Translations under genes and position numbers: made by a program
The notes under the pieces: generated by a model
Databases searched by the model: none
Told to the model about the DNA's origin: nothing
What the model saw: only the letters and a program-made list of their open reading frames with translations
Part shown: positions 8,275 through 16,423 of the stretch, in pieces
Layout of the letters: each line of letters opens with the position of its first letter
Numbering within the stretch: position 1 is the first letter of the stretch
NCBI RefSeq assembly: GCF_000422685.1
Contig: NZ_KE383903.1
Coordinates: forward strand, 263,402 to 327,401
DNA length: 64,000 bases
Reading direction: 5' to 3'
DNA from: Flavobacterium gelidilacus DSM 15343
GTDB taxonomy: Bacteria; Bacteroidota; Bacteroidia; Flavobacteriales; Flavobacteriaceae

Positions 8275-11043
8275 ATGAAACTAAAATTTTTATTATTTAC
8301 CTTACTGTTATCATCTTTCTGTTTTGCACAAAAAGCAACCGTTTCTGGTCTTATACTAGATAAAGAATATGACAACGAACCACTAGCATTTGCTAATGTT
8401 ATGTTGAAAGGTACTTCACAAGGTACTTCAACAGACGAAAATGGAAAATATAGTTTAAGCGTTTCTGCTGGAAATTATACTTTAGTTGTTGGTTTTTTAG
8501 GGTATAAAACTGTTGAAATTCCTTTTACAGTTAAAGCAAATGAAAAAAAAGTAATTAATTACACTTTAGAAACTGAAGGTGTAATGCTAGAAGATATAGT
8601 TTTAACCGCTACAGTAACTCAAGAAAGTGTTAAAGCTTTATTGCAAGAACAACAAAAATCTGTAGAAATCAAACAATCTATTGGTGCTGAAGAAATCTCA
8701 AATAAAGGAATTAGTGATGTTGCAGCTGCCGTAACAAAAACAACTGGTATTACTAAGCAAGAAGGTTCTGGAAGTATATATGTTAGAGGATTGGGTGATA
8801 GATATAATTCAACAACAATGAATGGTTTGCCGTTACCTTCAAACAATCCTTCTAGAAAAAATATCAATTTAGAAATTTTCTCTACTGATATTGTAGAATA
8901 TATTGGAATCGACAAAACATATAACTACAAAAACTACGGTGATTTTGCTGGAGCTAATATTGATATTGTATCTAAAAATTATAAAGGTGATGGTTCTTTA
9001 GAAGTTGGAACAGGAATGGGTGCAAATTCAAATGCAGTTCAACAAAATAAATTCTTCTTACAAGATGGACCTAGTTTTCTTGGATTTAGTAATGAGCCAA
9101 TACCTAATGATCCTTTATCTGGATATAATTTTTCTACAAGTTGGGATAAACAAGCATCTACACCCGTAAACAGTTCTTTTTACATTAGAGGTGGAGATTC
9201 TTATTCATTTGGAGATTACAGTAAAATAAGTTTCTTTTTAAATGCTTCTTTTGATAATGGATATACTTATAAAGAAGGAGTAAGAAGAGGAAGTGTAAAC
9301 GTTCAAGGGCTTGCTATTAAAAACTTGAACAGAAAAGCTTATGAATATCAAACTAATTCTAATGCGATGGCAAACATTAATTACAGAATTAACGAAAATC
9401 ATAATATTCGTATCAATTCAATGTTAATTAATTCAGCTACACAAAAACATGAAGAATTTAACGGAATTATAGATGCAAATGGTTCGGCTCAAAATGGTGG
9501 TGGTTTTATTCGTCGTTCTACATTTGACAAAACTTATTTATTAGTTAATCAACTTTTAGGAGATCACAAGTTTGGAGAAAGAACTAAATTTGATTGGGGA
9601 TTATCATACAACACACTTACTAATGTGATTCCAGATCGTATGCAAAATACAATTGTCCCTTTTTTATATGATGATCCAAGTTCTCGTTTAGTAGCATCTG
9701 ATGTAAATCCATCGGATAACCAAAGATATTACCAAGAAATGACTGATGATGAAATTGCAGGTAACTTTAATTTATCTTATAAGTTTGGGAAAAGCGAAAA
9801 TGGTGATTATAAGGGAAAATTAATTGCAGGTTACAGTGCACGTTATAAAGAAATTAATTTTGATGCGACACAAATCAATTTAGCAGTTACAAGAAGTAAT
9901 TTTGCCTCTCAACCAACAGTTGATTTAAACAACCTAGACGGCTATTTTAATCAAGCAAATCTTGATGCTAACTTCTTTTCATTAAAAACATTTAGAGGAG
10001 ATATTACAAATGCTAATGCTTTAACGCCACAAAACTTTAATGGACAACAAATTATTTCAGCCGGTTTTGGTGCAATTGAATATCAATTTACTCCAAAATT
10101 ATATGTAATTGGTGCATTCCGTTCAGAATTTATCATTCAAGATATTGATTATGACACTTCTTTAAAACAAGGAAAAAATAAATTTGACACTATGGAGTAC
10201 TTACCTTCATTATCGGCAAAATATGAATTAAACGAAAAACAAAATTTAAAATTAGCAGCGAGTAAAACCTATACTTTACCACAATTTAAAGAAAGAGCTC
10301 CTTTCTTATATGAAGAAGTTGGACAATCCTATTTCGGAAATCCATTTTTATACAATTCAACCGATTATAATTTTGATTTGAAATGGGAATATTTCCCTAA
10401 AGGTGGAGAAGTAATTTCGTTAACAGGTTTTGGAAAATATATTCAAAATCCAATTAATGAAGTAACAGTAGCTTCTGCTACAAATGATATCTCTTGGGTA
10501 AATTCTGGTGAAAAAGCAGTTGGAATTGGAGCAGAATTAGAAATAAGAAAAGATATATTTAGTTTTGAAGGATCAAATGACAAAAAAACAAATATATCAT
10601 CTGGTTTAAATGTTTCTTACTTACATACAAATCAAGATTTGGATTCAGAAAAGGTAAAAAAAGAAACTAACGGATTAGGAGTTGCGTTTACAAATAGTAA
10701 TTCAAGATTAACAGGTGCATCTGATTTATTAGTTAATGCTGATGTTAGTTTAAACAAAAGCTTCTCTGCTGATCAGTCTTTAACAGCAACTTTATCTGGA
10801 GCCTATTTCTCTGATAGAATTTATGCATTAGGTGTAACAGGAAAAGGTGACCTTGTAGATAGTGATGTTATTGCCTTAGATTTTATTCTAAAATTTAGGT
10901 TAAATAAAAATCTTGGTTTTGGTCTTAGTGCAAAAAATCTAACAGATCCAACAATTGAAAGAAAACAAAATATTCAAAATGTAGTTGTTGACTCTTATAA
11001 AAAAGGTAGAAACTTTAGTTTTTCAATGAAATACTCATTCTAA
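8275..11043 (+). CDS. TonB-dependent outer-membrane receptor with carboxypeptidase-regulatory-like N-domain
   Basis: A 922-residue receptor. Signal peptide to about residue 19 (SSFCFAQ), a carboxypeptidase-D-regulatory-like beta-sandwich at about 22-108 (GTSTDENGKYSL), a plug domain (SIYVRGLGDRYNSTTMNG) and a 22-strand-type beta-barrel to the C-terminal aromatic ending FSFSMKYSF. It takes up a ligand across the outer membrane with TonB/ExbB/ExbD energy. There is no SusD gene beside it; the next gene encodes a surface-type lipoprotein. It is divergent from phoB and carries phased repeats in its promoter, so I infer phosphate-starvation control and a phosphorus-containing substrate. The ligand itself is unknown. 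Confidence 0.9.
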   Translation: MKLKFLLFTLLLSSFCFAQKATVSGLILDKEYDNEPLAFANVMLKGTSQGTSTDENGKYSLSVSAGNYTLVVGFLGYKTVEIPFTVKANEKKVINYTLETEGVMLEDIVLTATVTQESVKALLQEQQKSVEIKQSIGAEEISNKGISDVAAAVTKTTGITKQEGSGSIYVRGLGDRYNSTTMNGLPLPSNNPSRKNINLEIFSTDIVEYIGIDKTYNYKNYGDFAGANIDIVSKNYKGDGSLEVGTGMGANSNAVQQNKFFLQDGPSFLGFSNEPIPNDPLSGYNFSTSWDKQASTPVNSSFYIRGGDSYSFGDYSKISFFLNASFDNGYTYKEGVRRGSVNVQGLAIKNLNRKAYEYQTNSNAMANINYRINENHNIRINSMLINSATQKHEEFNGIIDANGSAQNGGGFIRRSTFDKTYLLVNQLLGDHKFGERTKFDWGLSYNTLTNVIPDRMQNTIVPFLYDDPSSRLVASDVNPSDNQRYYQEMTDDEIAGNFNLSYKFGKSENGDYKGKLIAGYSARYKEINFDATQINLAVTRSNFASQPTVDLNNLDGYFNQANLDANFFSLKTFRGDITNANALTPQNFNGQQIISAGFGAIEYQFTPKLYVIGAFRSEFIIQDIDYDTSLKQGKNKFDTMEYLPSLSAKYELNEKQNLKLAASKTYTLPQFKERAPFLYEEVGQSYFGNPFLYNSTDYNFDLKWEYFPKGGEVISLTGFGKYIQNPINEVTVASATNDISWVNSGEKAVGIGAELEIRKDIFSFEGSNDKKTNISSGLNVSYLHTNQDLDSEKVKKETNGLGVAFTNSNSRLTGASDLLVNADVSLNKSFSADQSLTATLSGAYFSDRIYALGVTGKGDLVDSDVIALDFILKFRLNKNLGFGLSAKNLTDPTIERKQNIQNVVVDSYKKGRNFSFSMKYSF

Positions 11044-11069
11044 ACAATTAGTTAACATAAAAGAAATAT

Positions 11070-11107
11070 TAGGGATGCTTTTTAAAAGCATCCCTACTTA
11101 TTTTTAA
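11070..11107 (+). terminator. rho-independent terminator after the TonB receptor
   Basis: TAGGGATGCTTTT at 11070-11082 pairs perfectly with 11084-11096 (13 bp), followed by a T-rich tract ending near 11107. It separates the receptor from the lipoprotein gene, which has its own promoter. Confidence 0.8.
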
Positions 11108-11111
11108 TAAA

Positions 11112-11144
11112 CTCATAACATTCAGATAAATTTCAGTTAGCATG
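11112..11144 (+). promoter_or_regulatory. second 11-bp-phased repeat array (putative PhoB box)
   Basis: TAAC at 11116, TAAA at 11127 and TAGC at 11138 recur every 11 bases. They lie 36, 25 and 14 bases upstream of the -7 element TACATTTG at 11152. These offsets are the same as in the receptor promoter at 8210-8235. The distal repeat also shares TCATAACA with that site. Confidence 0.58.
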
Positions 11145-11151
11145 CTAATCC

Positions 11152-11159
11152 TACATTTG
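11152..11159 (+). promoter_or_regulatory. -7 element of the lipoprotein promoter
   Basis: TACATTTG fits the Bacteroidetes TANNTTTG consensus exactly. No TTG box lies at the usual distance; the phased repeats take its place. The start codon follows at 11193. Confidence 0.5.
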
Positions 11160-11192
11160 CCTTAACAAATTAAAAAACACAAAACACACACA

Positions 11193-12338
11193 ATGAAAAA
11201 ACTTATTTTATCTACGTTAGCAATTGCTGCCTTAGCATTTACATCTTGTTCAAGAGATGATAATTCAACAGAAACACCAAGTGGTGTAGTTAACATTGAT
11301 GCTAATGATTTTAAAGGGACTTTAACAAGTGGACAGACAACAACTTTAGATCCTTCTAAAACTTACAAATTAACAGGTTCATTTGTTGTTGAAGCTGGTG
11401 CTTCATTAACTATTCCTGCTGGAACTAGAATTGAAGCTGTCGGTGGAACATCTTCATACATAGCTGTTGCACAAGACGGTTTAATCTATATTACTGGAAC
11501 TGCTACAAACCCTGTGGTTATGACAAGTGGAAAAACAGTTAAAGCAACAGGAGACTGGGGTGGATTAGTTATCTGTGGAAGAGCTACAACAAACAAAGGA
11601 GGTTCTAACGGAGAAACTGCTACTGCAGAGGTTTCTGATTTAACTTATGGTGGTACTGAAAACAATGATAGCTCTGGAGTTATCAAATATTTAAGAGTAG
11701 AATATACAGGTGCAGCATTTAATGCAGATAAAGAATTTAATGGTATCTCATTATTTGGTGTTGGTTCTGGTACTACATTTGAATATATTCAAGCTTATAA
11801 AAGTGGTGATGACGGAATCGAATTCTTCGGTGGAGCGGTTAATGCTAAATATTTAGTAGCTTTACATAGTGAAGATGATGCATTAGACTTTGCTGATGGT
11901 TTCACTGGTTCTATTGAATATGCTTATGTAAAAGATGTTGCTAAAGCTGGTATTGAAGGATCAAACAATGGAGATAATGGTGCTGCTTTACCAAGTACAA
12001 ACGTTACTTTAAAAAATATTTCACTTGTAAAAGGTGCTTTAGCTGGTCAAGAGCACGGAATGTACATCAAAGAAGGTGGTGGAAAATGGGCTGGTCAAAA
12101 TATTTACATACAAGACTTTACAAAAGGAATTAAAATTAACTCTTCAGATATTCCTGCTAATGCAAGTGTAACTAATGGTTTTGTAACATTTAGTCCTATT
12201 CAGTTTTCTAATATCTCTGGAGATTTTTCTGAATATACAGGTCCTAATACGACTTACATGACTCAAGGTACTGCAACTGGTGCTGGAAACAATGGAGATA
12301 CTCCAATTTGGGCTGCAGGATGGACAACAGGTTTGTAA
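11193..12338 (+). CDS. surface lipoprotein, beta-helix-like, paired with the TonB receptor
   Basis: A 381-residue lipoprotein: signal sequence with lipobox ending FTSC (Cys19), then a Ser/Asp/Asn/Thr-rich tether. The remainder is rich in Gly, Thr and Asn, with repeated short strands (for example GLIYITGTATNPVVMTSGKT and DDGIEFFGG/DDALDF), which suggests a right-handed parallel beta-helix. I do not recognise an enzymatic motif. Its own terminator-isolated promoter carries the same phased repeats as the receptor, so the two are probably co-regulated, and the protein may bind or process the ligand at the cell surface. It could also be an adhesin-like or carbohydrate-binding protein. Confidence 0.75.
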   Translation: MKKLILSTLAIAALAFTSCSRDDNSTETPSGVVNIDANDFKGTLTSGQTTTLDPSKTYKLTGSFVVEAGASLTIPAGTRIEAVGGTSSYIAVAQDGLIYITGTATNPVVMTSGKTVKATGDWGGLVICGRATTNKGGSNGETATAEVSDLTYGGTENNDSSGVIKYLRVEYTGAAFNADKEFNGISLFGVGSGTTFEYIQAYKSGDDGIEFFGGAVNAKYLVALHSEDDALDFADGFTGSIEYAYVKDVAKAGIEGSNNGDNGAALPSTNVTLKNISLVKGALAGQEHGMYIKEGGGKWAGQNIYIQDFTKGIKINSSDIPANASVTNGFVTFSPIQFSNISGDFSEYTGPNTTYMTQGTATGAGNNGDTPIWAAGWTTGL

Positions 12339-12360
12339 TTCAATCTATATAATGACAATT

Positions 12361-12386
12361 AATCCCTCTTCGGAGGGATTTTTTTT
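12361..12386 (+). terminator. rho-independent terminator with TTCG loop
   Basis: AATCCCTC at 12361-12368 and GAGGGATT at 12373-12380 form an 8-bp stem closed by the stable TTCG tetraloop, followed by a T run to 12386. It ends the lipoprotein transcript. Confidence 0.9.
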
Positions 12387-12445
12387 GTGGTATACTTATT
12401 GTATTATAATTTTTGTATATTTACAATAACAAAATTCATCCCCAA

Positions 12446-12784
12446 ATGAAAAAAAACTACATTTTAACTTTAATTATGGCATTTTGCTTCTTTACTTTCG
12501 ATGGTTATTCGCAAGAAAGCAAGTCTGCCATGGGTAATTCTCAAGAACCTACTATTGAAGGATTATCAATCTACCCGAACCCCGTTTCTAACGGAAAATT
12601 GTACATTACATCAAAATTAGGATCAGAAAAGACAATCGAAATTTTTGATGTACTAGGTAAAAAAGTATTTGATACTACCACAGGTGTAAAAGAAATTAAT
12701 ATTTCTAACTTAAATGCTGGTGTTTATATCATCAAAATTAGAGAAAAAGACGCTACAGCTACAAGAAAACTAATTATCAAGTAG
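12446..12784 (+). CDS. minimal secreted protein with type IX sorting domain
   Basis: A 112-residue protein made almost only of a signal peptide (to about residue 23, FDGYSQ), a 15-20-residue linker and a type A T9SS C-terminal sorting domain. The hallmarks are LSIYPNPVSNGKL, FDVLGKKVF, INISNLNAGVYIIKI and the C-terminal TRKLIIK. I start it at the ATG at 12446; the frame opens at 12413 but the extra residues would precede the signal peptide. With no passenger domain the mature product would be a short peptide once the sorting domain is cleaved, which is odd. It may be a relic of a larger cargo gene or a genuine small secreted factor. Confidence 0.82.
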   Translation: MKKNYILTLIMAFCFFTFDGYSQESKSAMGNSQEPTIEGLSIYPNPVSNGKLYITSKLGSEKTIEIFDVLGKKVFDTTTGVKEINISNLNAGVYIIKIREKDATATRKLIIK

Positions 12785-12857
12785 TTAGACTCTTTTTTAT
12801 ATTATTAATCCTATATTATTTTTTTGTTAACTCCTTTTTTGTTAGCCAAAAAACCAT

Positions 12858-12865
12858 TACTTTTG
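12858..12865 (+). promoter_or_regulatory. -7 element for the lamin-tail T9SS protein
   Basis: TACTTTTG matches TANNTTTG. A TTG at 12839-12841 within a T-run stands 16 bases upstream as a possible -33 box. No 11-bp-phased array is present here. Confidence 0.45.
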
Positions 12866-12889
12866 CCTTATAATTTAAAATCAAAAAAA

Positions 12890-13702
12890 ATGAAAAAACT
12901 TTACTTTTTATCTTTATTATTAGGTTCTGCAATTGGTTTTGCTCAAACTAATGTTGGAATTACTGGAAATGTTGGTGGTGTTTACATTAATGAAATTCAT
13001 TATGATAATGCTTCAACAGATGTTGGTGAATTTATTGAAGTTGCTGGTCCTGCTGGAACAGATTTATCAACTTATACTTTAACCCTTTACAACGGTTCAA
13101 ACAACACTTCTTATGCTACAATTGCTTTAACAGGTTCAATTCCAAATGAAGCTAATGGTGTAGGCGCAGTTTCTTTTGACGCAACTGGAATACAAAACGG
13201 AGCTCCTGATGCAATTGCTTTATCTAAAACAGGAACAGGTTCTACGAATGTGCAATATTTAAGTTACGAAGGAGTTATGACTGCTCCTGCAGTAGATGGT
13301 CCAGCAATGGGTTTAAACTCAGTAGATATTATTGCAATGGAAACTAGTACTACTCCTATTGGTTATTCTTTAGAGTATGATGAAACTTCTATGGCATGGA
13401 TTGTAATAACTGATGATACTCCAGGCTTATTTGCTCAAGGCCCTGTTTTATCAACTAAAACATTTGATGCAATAGCTGGTTTATCTTTATATCCAAATCC
13501 AGTTACTGGAAATGTGTTAAACATTACTTCTGCTGCAAATTTAGATATGAATGTTGCTGTCTTTGATATTGTTGGAAAACAAGTTATCAATACAAAAGTA
13601 ATCAACAACACTTTAAACGTTTCTAGCTTAAACGCTGGTGTTTATATCGTTAAAGTTACTGAAGACGGAAAAACTGCTACTAGAAAATTAGTAGTTAGAT
13701 AA
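12890..13702 (+). CDS. T9SS cargo protein with lamin-tail-like domain
   Basis: A 270-residue secreted protein. Signal peptide MKKLYFLSLLLGSAIGFAQ, then a domain at about residues 28-185 opening VYINEIHYDNASTDVGEFIEV, the typical start of a lamin-tail domain (LTD), a beta-sandwich fold often found on secreted nucleases and phosphatases. A type A T9SS sorting domain ends the protein (LSLYPNPVTGN, NVSSLNAGVYIVKV, TRKLVVR). The ATG at 12890 precedes the signal peptide; the frame extends to 12824 without support. It probably sits on or leaves the cell surface. No catalytic domain accompanies the LTD, so its role is unknown. The two genes before it suggest a surface-uptake locus. Confidence 0.83.
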   Translation: MKKLYFLSLLLGSAIGFAQTNVGITGNVGGVYINEIHYDNASTDVGEFIEVAGPAGTDLSTYTLTLYNGSNNTSYATIALTGSIPNEANGVGAVSFDATGIQNGAPDAIALSKTGTGSTNVQYLSYEGVMTAPAVDGPAMGLNSVDIIAMETSTTPIGYSLEYDETSMAWIVITDDTPGLFAQGPVLSTKTFDAIAGLSLYPNPVTGNVLNITSAANLDMNVAVFDIVGKQVINTKVINNTLNVSSLNAGVYIVKVTEDGKTATRKLVVR

Positions 13703-13718
13703 TATTTTATTTAGATCC

Positions 13719-13741
13719 TGGATCAAGTTCAGGATGACAAA
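13719..13741. repeat. short palindromic intergenic repeat
   Basis: The stretch after the T9SS gene contains CCTGGATCAAGTTCAGG followed by ATGACA. This is an imperfect palindrome of the CCTGAA...TTCAGGATGACA type that recurs between flavobacterial genes. Related copies lie at 13799-13821, 14810-14832 and 16245-16268. Confidence 0.5.
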
Positions 13742-13747
13742 AACTTT

Positions 13748-13778
13748 AAAAGCATCAACAATACGTTGGTGCTTTTTT
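13748..13778 (+). terminator. rho-independent terminator
   Basis: AAAAGCATCAAC at 13748-13759 pairs with GTTGGTGCTTTT at 13765-13776 (12 bp with one wobble), with a five-base loop and T run. Confidence 0.8.
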
Positions 13779-13784
13779 ATTTTA

Positions 13785-13792
13785 TACTTTTG
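13785..13792 (+). promoter_or_regulatory. -7 element for the LuxE-like gene
   Basis: TACTTTTG matches TANNTTTG. Transcription would start at about 13798, which supports the ATG at 13828 over an upstream GTG at 13798. Confidence 0.5.
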
Positions 13793-13798
13793 CACTTG

Positions 13799-13821
13799 TG
13801 TTGAACTTTATTCAGCATCTC
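13799..13821. repeat. short palindromic repeat in the 5' leader
   Basis: Imperfect palindrome TGTTGAACTTTATTCAGCA followed by TCT, of the GCTGAA...TTCAGC type. If translated it reads MLNFIQHL, a spurious start commonly produced by this repeat family. Confidence 0.5.
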
Positions 13822-13827
13822 AACAAT

Positions 13828-14808
13828 ATGATTAATTCGAACGATATATTTACCATTTCATCCAAAAAGGAATTTGAGAAAATCGCTCTAAAGGTTTTCC
13901 GATTTCAATTTGATAACAATTTGGTATATCAAGAATTTTGTACGCTTTTGAAGAAGAATAAAGAAAATGTAAAATCCCTAATTGAAATTCCTTTTTTACC
14001 TATTCAATTTTTTAAAAGTCATGAGGTAATAAGTTCAACTGAACCTATTCAGGCTACTTTTACGAGTAGTGGTACAACTGGAATGCAAACCAGCAAACAT
14101 TTAGTCACAGATATCACTTTATACGAAGAAAGCTATCGAAATGCGTTTTCTGAATTTTATGGAAATATTGAAGATTATTGCGTTTTGGCTTTACTTCCAT
14201 CCTATTTAGAACGTGAAGGTTCTTCCTTAATTCACATGGTGGATGATTTGATTCATAGTAGTAAACATGAAGACAGTGGTTTTTATTTAAACAATTATGA
14301 TGAGCTTATCGCGAAGTTAATTGAATTAGATAATTCAGGTCAAAATGTGATTTTAATTGGTGTAACCTATGCTTTATTGGATTTGATTGAACTACATAAG
14401 TTTCAATTGAAAAACACAATCATCATGGAAACTGGTGGCATGAAAGGCAAAAGAAAAGAAATGATTCGTGAAGAATTACACGATATTCTTTGTCAAGGTT
14501 TTGGTGTTCCTGTAATTCATTCTGAATATGGAATGACTGAATTATTATCACAAGCTTATTCTTTAGGTAACGGAATTTTTGAATGTCCAAATTGGATGCA
14601 AATCCTAATCAGAGATGCTGAAGATGCTTTATCTTATGTTAACGAAGGAAAAACTGGTGGAATAAATGTAATTGATTTAGCCAACATCAATTCTTGTTCG
14701 TTTATTGCTACGCAAGATTTAGGCAAAAAATATCCCAACCATTCTTTCGAAGTGCTGGGACGTTTTGACAATTCTGATATTCGTGGTTGCAATTTGATGG
14801 TTATTTAG
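13828..14808 (+). CDS. LuxE-like acyl-protein synthetase family protein
   Basis: A 326-residue member of the LuxE/acyl-adenylate-forming superfamily. It has the P-loop-like TFTSSGTTGMQTSKH near residue 80, PSYLEREGSSLIHMVDDLI, an ETGGMKGKRKE segment and the HSEYGMTELLSQAYS motif that in adenylate-forming enzymes contacts the acyl-AMP. The C-terminal part GRFDNSDIRGCNLMV closes the domain. LuxE activates fatty acids by ATP and passes the acyl group to a protein Cys, but no LuxC or LuxD gene is nearby. In flavobacteria these proteins stand alone and the substrate is unknown. The ATG at 13828 is preferred to GTG at 13798, which lies inside a palindromic repeat. Confidence 0.8.
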   Translation: MINSNDIFTISSKKEFEKIALKVFRFQFDNNLVYQEFCTLLKKNKENVKSLIEIPFLPIQFFKSHEVISSTEPIQATFTSSGTTGMQTSKHLVTDITLYEESYRNAFSEFYGNIEDYCVLALLPSYLEREGSSLIHMVDDLIHSSKHEDSGFYLNNYDELIAKLIELDNSGQNVILIGVTYALLDLIELHKFQLKNTIIMETGGMKGKRKEMIREELHDILCQGFGVPVIHSEYGMTELLSQAYSLGNGIFECPNWMQILIRDAEDALSYVNEGKTGGINVIDLANINSCSFIATQDLGKKYPNHSFEVLGRFDNSDIRGCNLMVI

Positions 14809-14809
14809 T

Positions 14810-14832
14810 ACTTCGACAAGCTCAGTTTGACA
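14810..14832. repeat. short intergenic repeat (TTCGACAAGCTCAG type)
   Basis: ACTTCGACAAGCTCAGTTTGACA directly follows the LuxE-like stop codon. The TTCGACAAGCTCAG core is a familiar interspersed motif between genes of flavobacteria. Copy number in this genome cannot be seen here. Confidence 0.45.
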
Positions 14833-14933
14833 ATAAATTATCAATTGACTAAGCGTAAATTTAGAAATTATTCTTAATCATCAACTTAATAACTATCTAA
14901 ATACAAGATGTCAGTCTTGCTTGTAGAAGATAT

Positions 14934-16241
14934 TTAAACAAACTTCACCAAAAAATAATTTTTCTTTCCTCTTTGTAATAAAACAAATTTATTACTTACT
15001 AAATCATTTGAAGACAGGTTGAATTCTTCTGTGACTTTTTCTTTATTTACCGAAATTGAATTCTCTTTTAAAGCTCTTCTTGCTTCTCCATTTGAAGCTA
15101 AAAATCCTGATTTTTCATTTAATAAAGTAACGATATCAATTCCTTCACTTAAATCTGACATTAAAACTTCAGCTTGTGGAATTCCTTCGAAAATTTCAGT
15201 CAATTGACTTTCGTTTAATGTTTTTAAATCTGACATATCTTTACTAAAGAAAGCTCCAGAAGCAAAAATAGCACTGTCTAAATCTTCTTTTGAATGAACT
15301 AATAACATCAATTCTTCCGCTAAACGTTTTTGCAATACTCTTACATGTGGTGCTTCGTTATGTTCAGCAATTATTGCATCAATAGTTTCTTTGTCTAAAA
15401 ATGTGAAAATCTTAATGTATTTTTCAGCATCAACATCTGAAGTGTTTAACCAAAATTGGTAGAATTTATATGGTGAAGTTTTATTCGCAGTCAACCAAAC
15501 ATTTCCACCTTCAGATTTTCCGAATTTTGAACCATCTGCTTTTGTAATTAACGGACAAGTCATTGCGTAAGCTTTAGATCTTTCGTCGTTATCAACATTC
15601 ATTCTACGAACTAATTCAGTTCCTGTTGTGATGTTTCCCCATTGATCGCTTCCTCCCATTTGTAGCAAACAGTTGTATTCTTTATTCAAATGGTAAAAAT
15701 CGTATCCTTGAATTAATTGGTAAGTAAACTCCGTAAAACTCATTCCTTCTCCACCTTCATCACCAGACAAACGTTTCTTTACAGAATCTTTTGCCATCAT
15801 GTAATTTACTGTGATTCTTTTACCAACATCACGTGCAAAATTGATGAATGAGAAATCTTTCATCCAATCATAATTATTGACTAAAATTGGAGCGTTTTCA
15901 TCTGTTGCTTCAAAATCTAAAAAGTTAGAAAGTACATTTTTAATTCCGTTTACATTGTGATTTAAAGTCGCTTCGTCTAACAAATTCCTTTCATCTGATT
16001 TTCCTGATGGATCACCAATCATTCCTGTTGCGCCACCAACTAAAGCAATTGGCCTATGTCCAAAATTGCGTAAATGTTTCAACAAAATAATCGGAACTAA
16101 ACTTCCAATATGTAATGAATCTGAAGTTGGATCAAATCCTATATAAACTGTAGTAGCTTCTTTTAATAATTGTTCTTCTGTTCCTGGCATCATATCGTGC
16201 ACCAAGCCTCTCCATTGTAATTCTTCTACTAAATTTTTCAT
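14934..16241 (-). CDS. tyrS: tyrosyl-tRNA synthetase
   Basis: A 435-residue class I aminoacyl-tRNA synthetase, close to the usual bacterial TyrRS length. The HIGH motif appears as LHIGSL, the tyrosine pocket as [24 protein letters not shown] (residues around 175-198), and the KMSKS loop as KFGKS in [14 protein letters not shown]. The C-terminal S4-like RNA-binding domain begins near residue 365 ([27 protein letters not shown]). It charges tRNA-Tyr. A TATATTTG -7 element lies at 16305-16312 on the minus strand, giving a leader of roughly 55 bases. Confidence 0.97.
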   Translation of the reverse strand: MKNLVEELQWRGLVHDMMPGTEEQLLKEATTVYIGFDPTSDSLHIGSLVPIILLKHLRNFGHRPIALVGGATGMIGDPSGKSDERNLLDEATLNHNVNGIKNVLSNFLDFEATDENAPILVNNYDWMKDFSFINFARDVGKRITVNYMMAKDSVKKRLSGDEGGEGMSFTEFTYQLIQGYDFYHLNKEYNCLLQMGGSDQWGNITTGTELVRRMNVDNDERSKAYAMTCPLITKADGSKFGKSEGGNVWLTANKTSPYKFYQFWLNTSDVDAEKYIKIFTFLDKETIDAIIAEHNEAPHVRVLQKRLAEELMLLVHSKEDLDSAIFASGAFFSKDMSDLKTLNESQLTEIFEGIPQAEVLMSDLSEGIDIVTLLNEKSGFLASNGEARRALKENSISVNKEKVTEEFNLSSNDLVSNKFVLLQRGKKNYFLVKFV

Positions 16242-16244
16242 CTT

Positions 16245-16283
16245 ATGCTGAATTCATTTCAGTATCTTTTAGTTTTACTGAAA
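16245..16283 (-). promoter_or_regulatory. tyrS leader stem-loop and palindromic repeat
   Basis: TTTCAGTA at 16257-16264 is complementary to TACTGAAA at 16276-16283 (8 bp). The inner half, CTGAATTCATTTCAG at 16249-16263, is a further palindrome of the same family as the copy at 13799. It lies in the predicted tyrS leader, but nothing else suggests a T-box or attenuator. Confidence 0.4.
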
Positions 16284-16304
16284 TTTTGTTATTGTTAATT
16301 TATG

Positions 16305-16312
16305 CAAATATA
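16305..16312 (-). promoter_or_regulatory. -7 element for tyrS
   Basis: On the minus strand this reads TATATTTG (then C), an exact TANNTTTG match about 65 bases before the tyrS start. Confidence 0.5.
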
Positions 16313-16327
16313 TCAATTTTAAAAACC

Positions 16328-16360
16328 AAACTTCAAATTCCAAATTCCAAATTTTGTGTT
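16328..16360. repeat. heptamer repeat tract (CAAATTC)
   Basis: The units CAAACTT, CAAATTC, CAAATTC and CAAATTT follow each other at exactly 7-bp period between tyrS and the epimerase gene. Confidence 0.6.
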
Positions 16361-16423
16361 ATTTTAAAAAATATTCTGAAAATCTATAATCTTAAAATCA
16401 AAGAATCTATTTATCTTTACAAT

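Noticed and set aside
8157-8375. Minus-strand ORF across the phoB-receptor promoter region
   Set aside because: It covers phased repeats, the promoter and the receptor signal peptide; it has no recognisable protein features.
12828-12846. TAAC and TAGC before the lamin-tail protein as another PhoB array
   Set aside because: The motifs are 15 bases apart, not 11, and do not fit the -36/-25/-14 positions.
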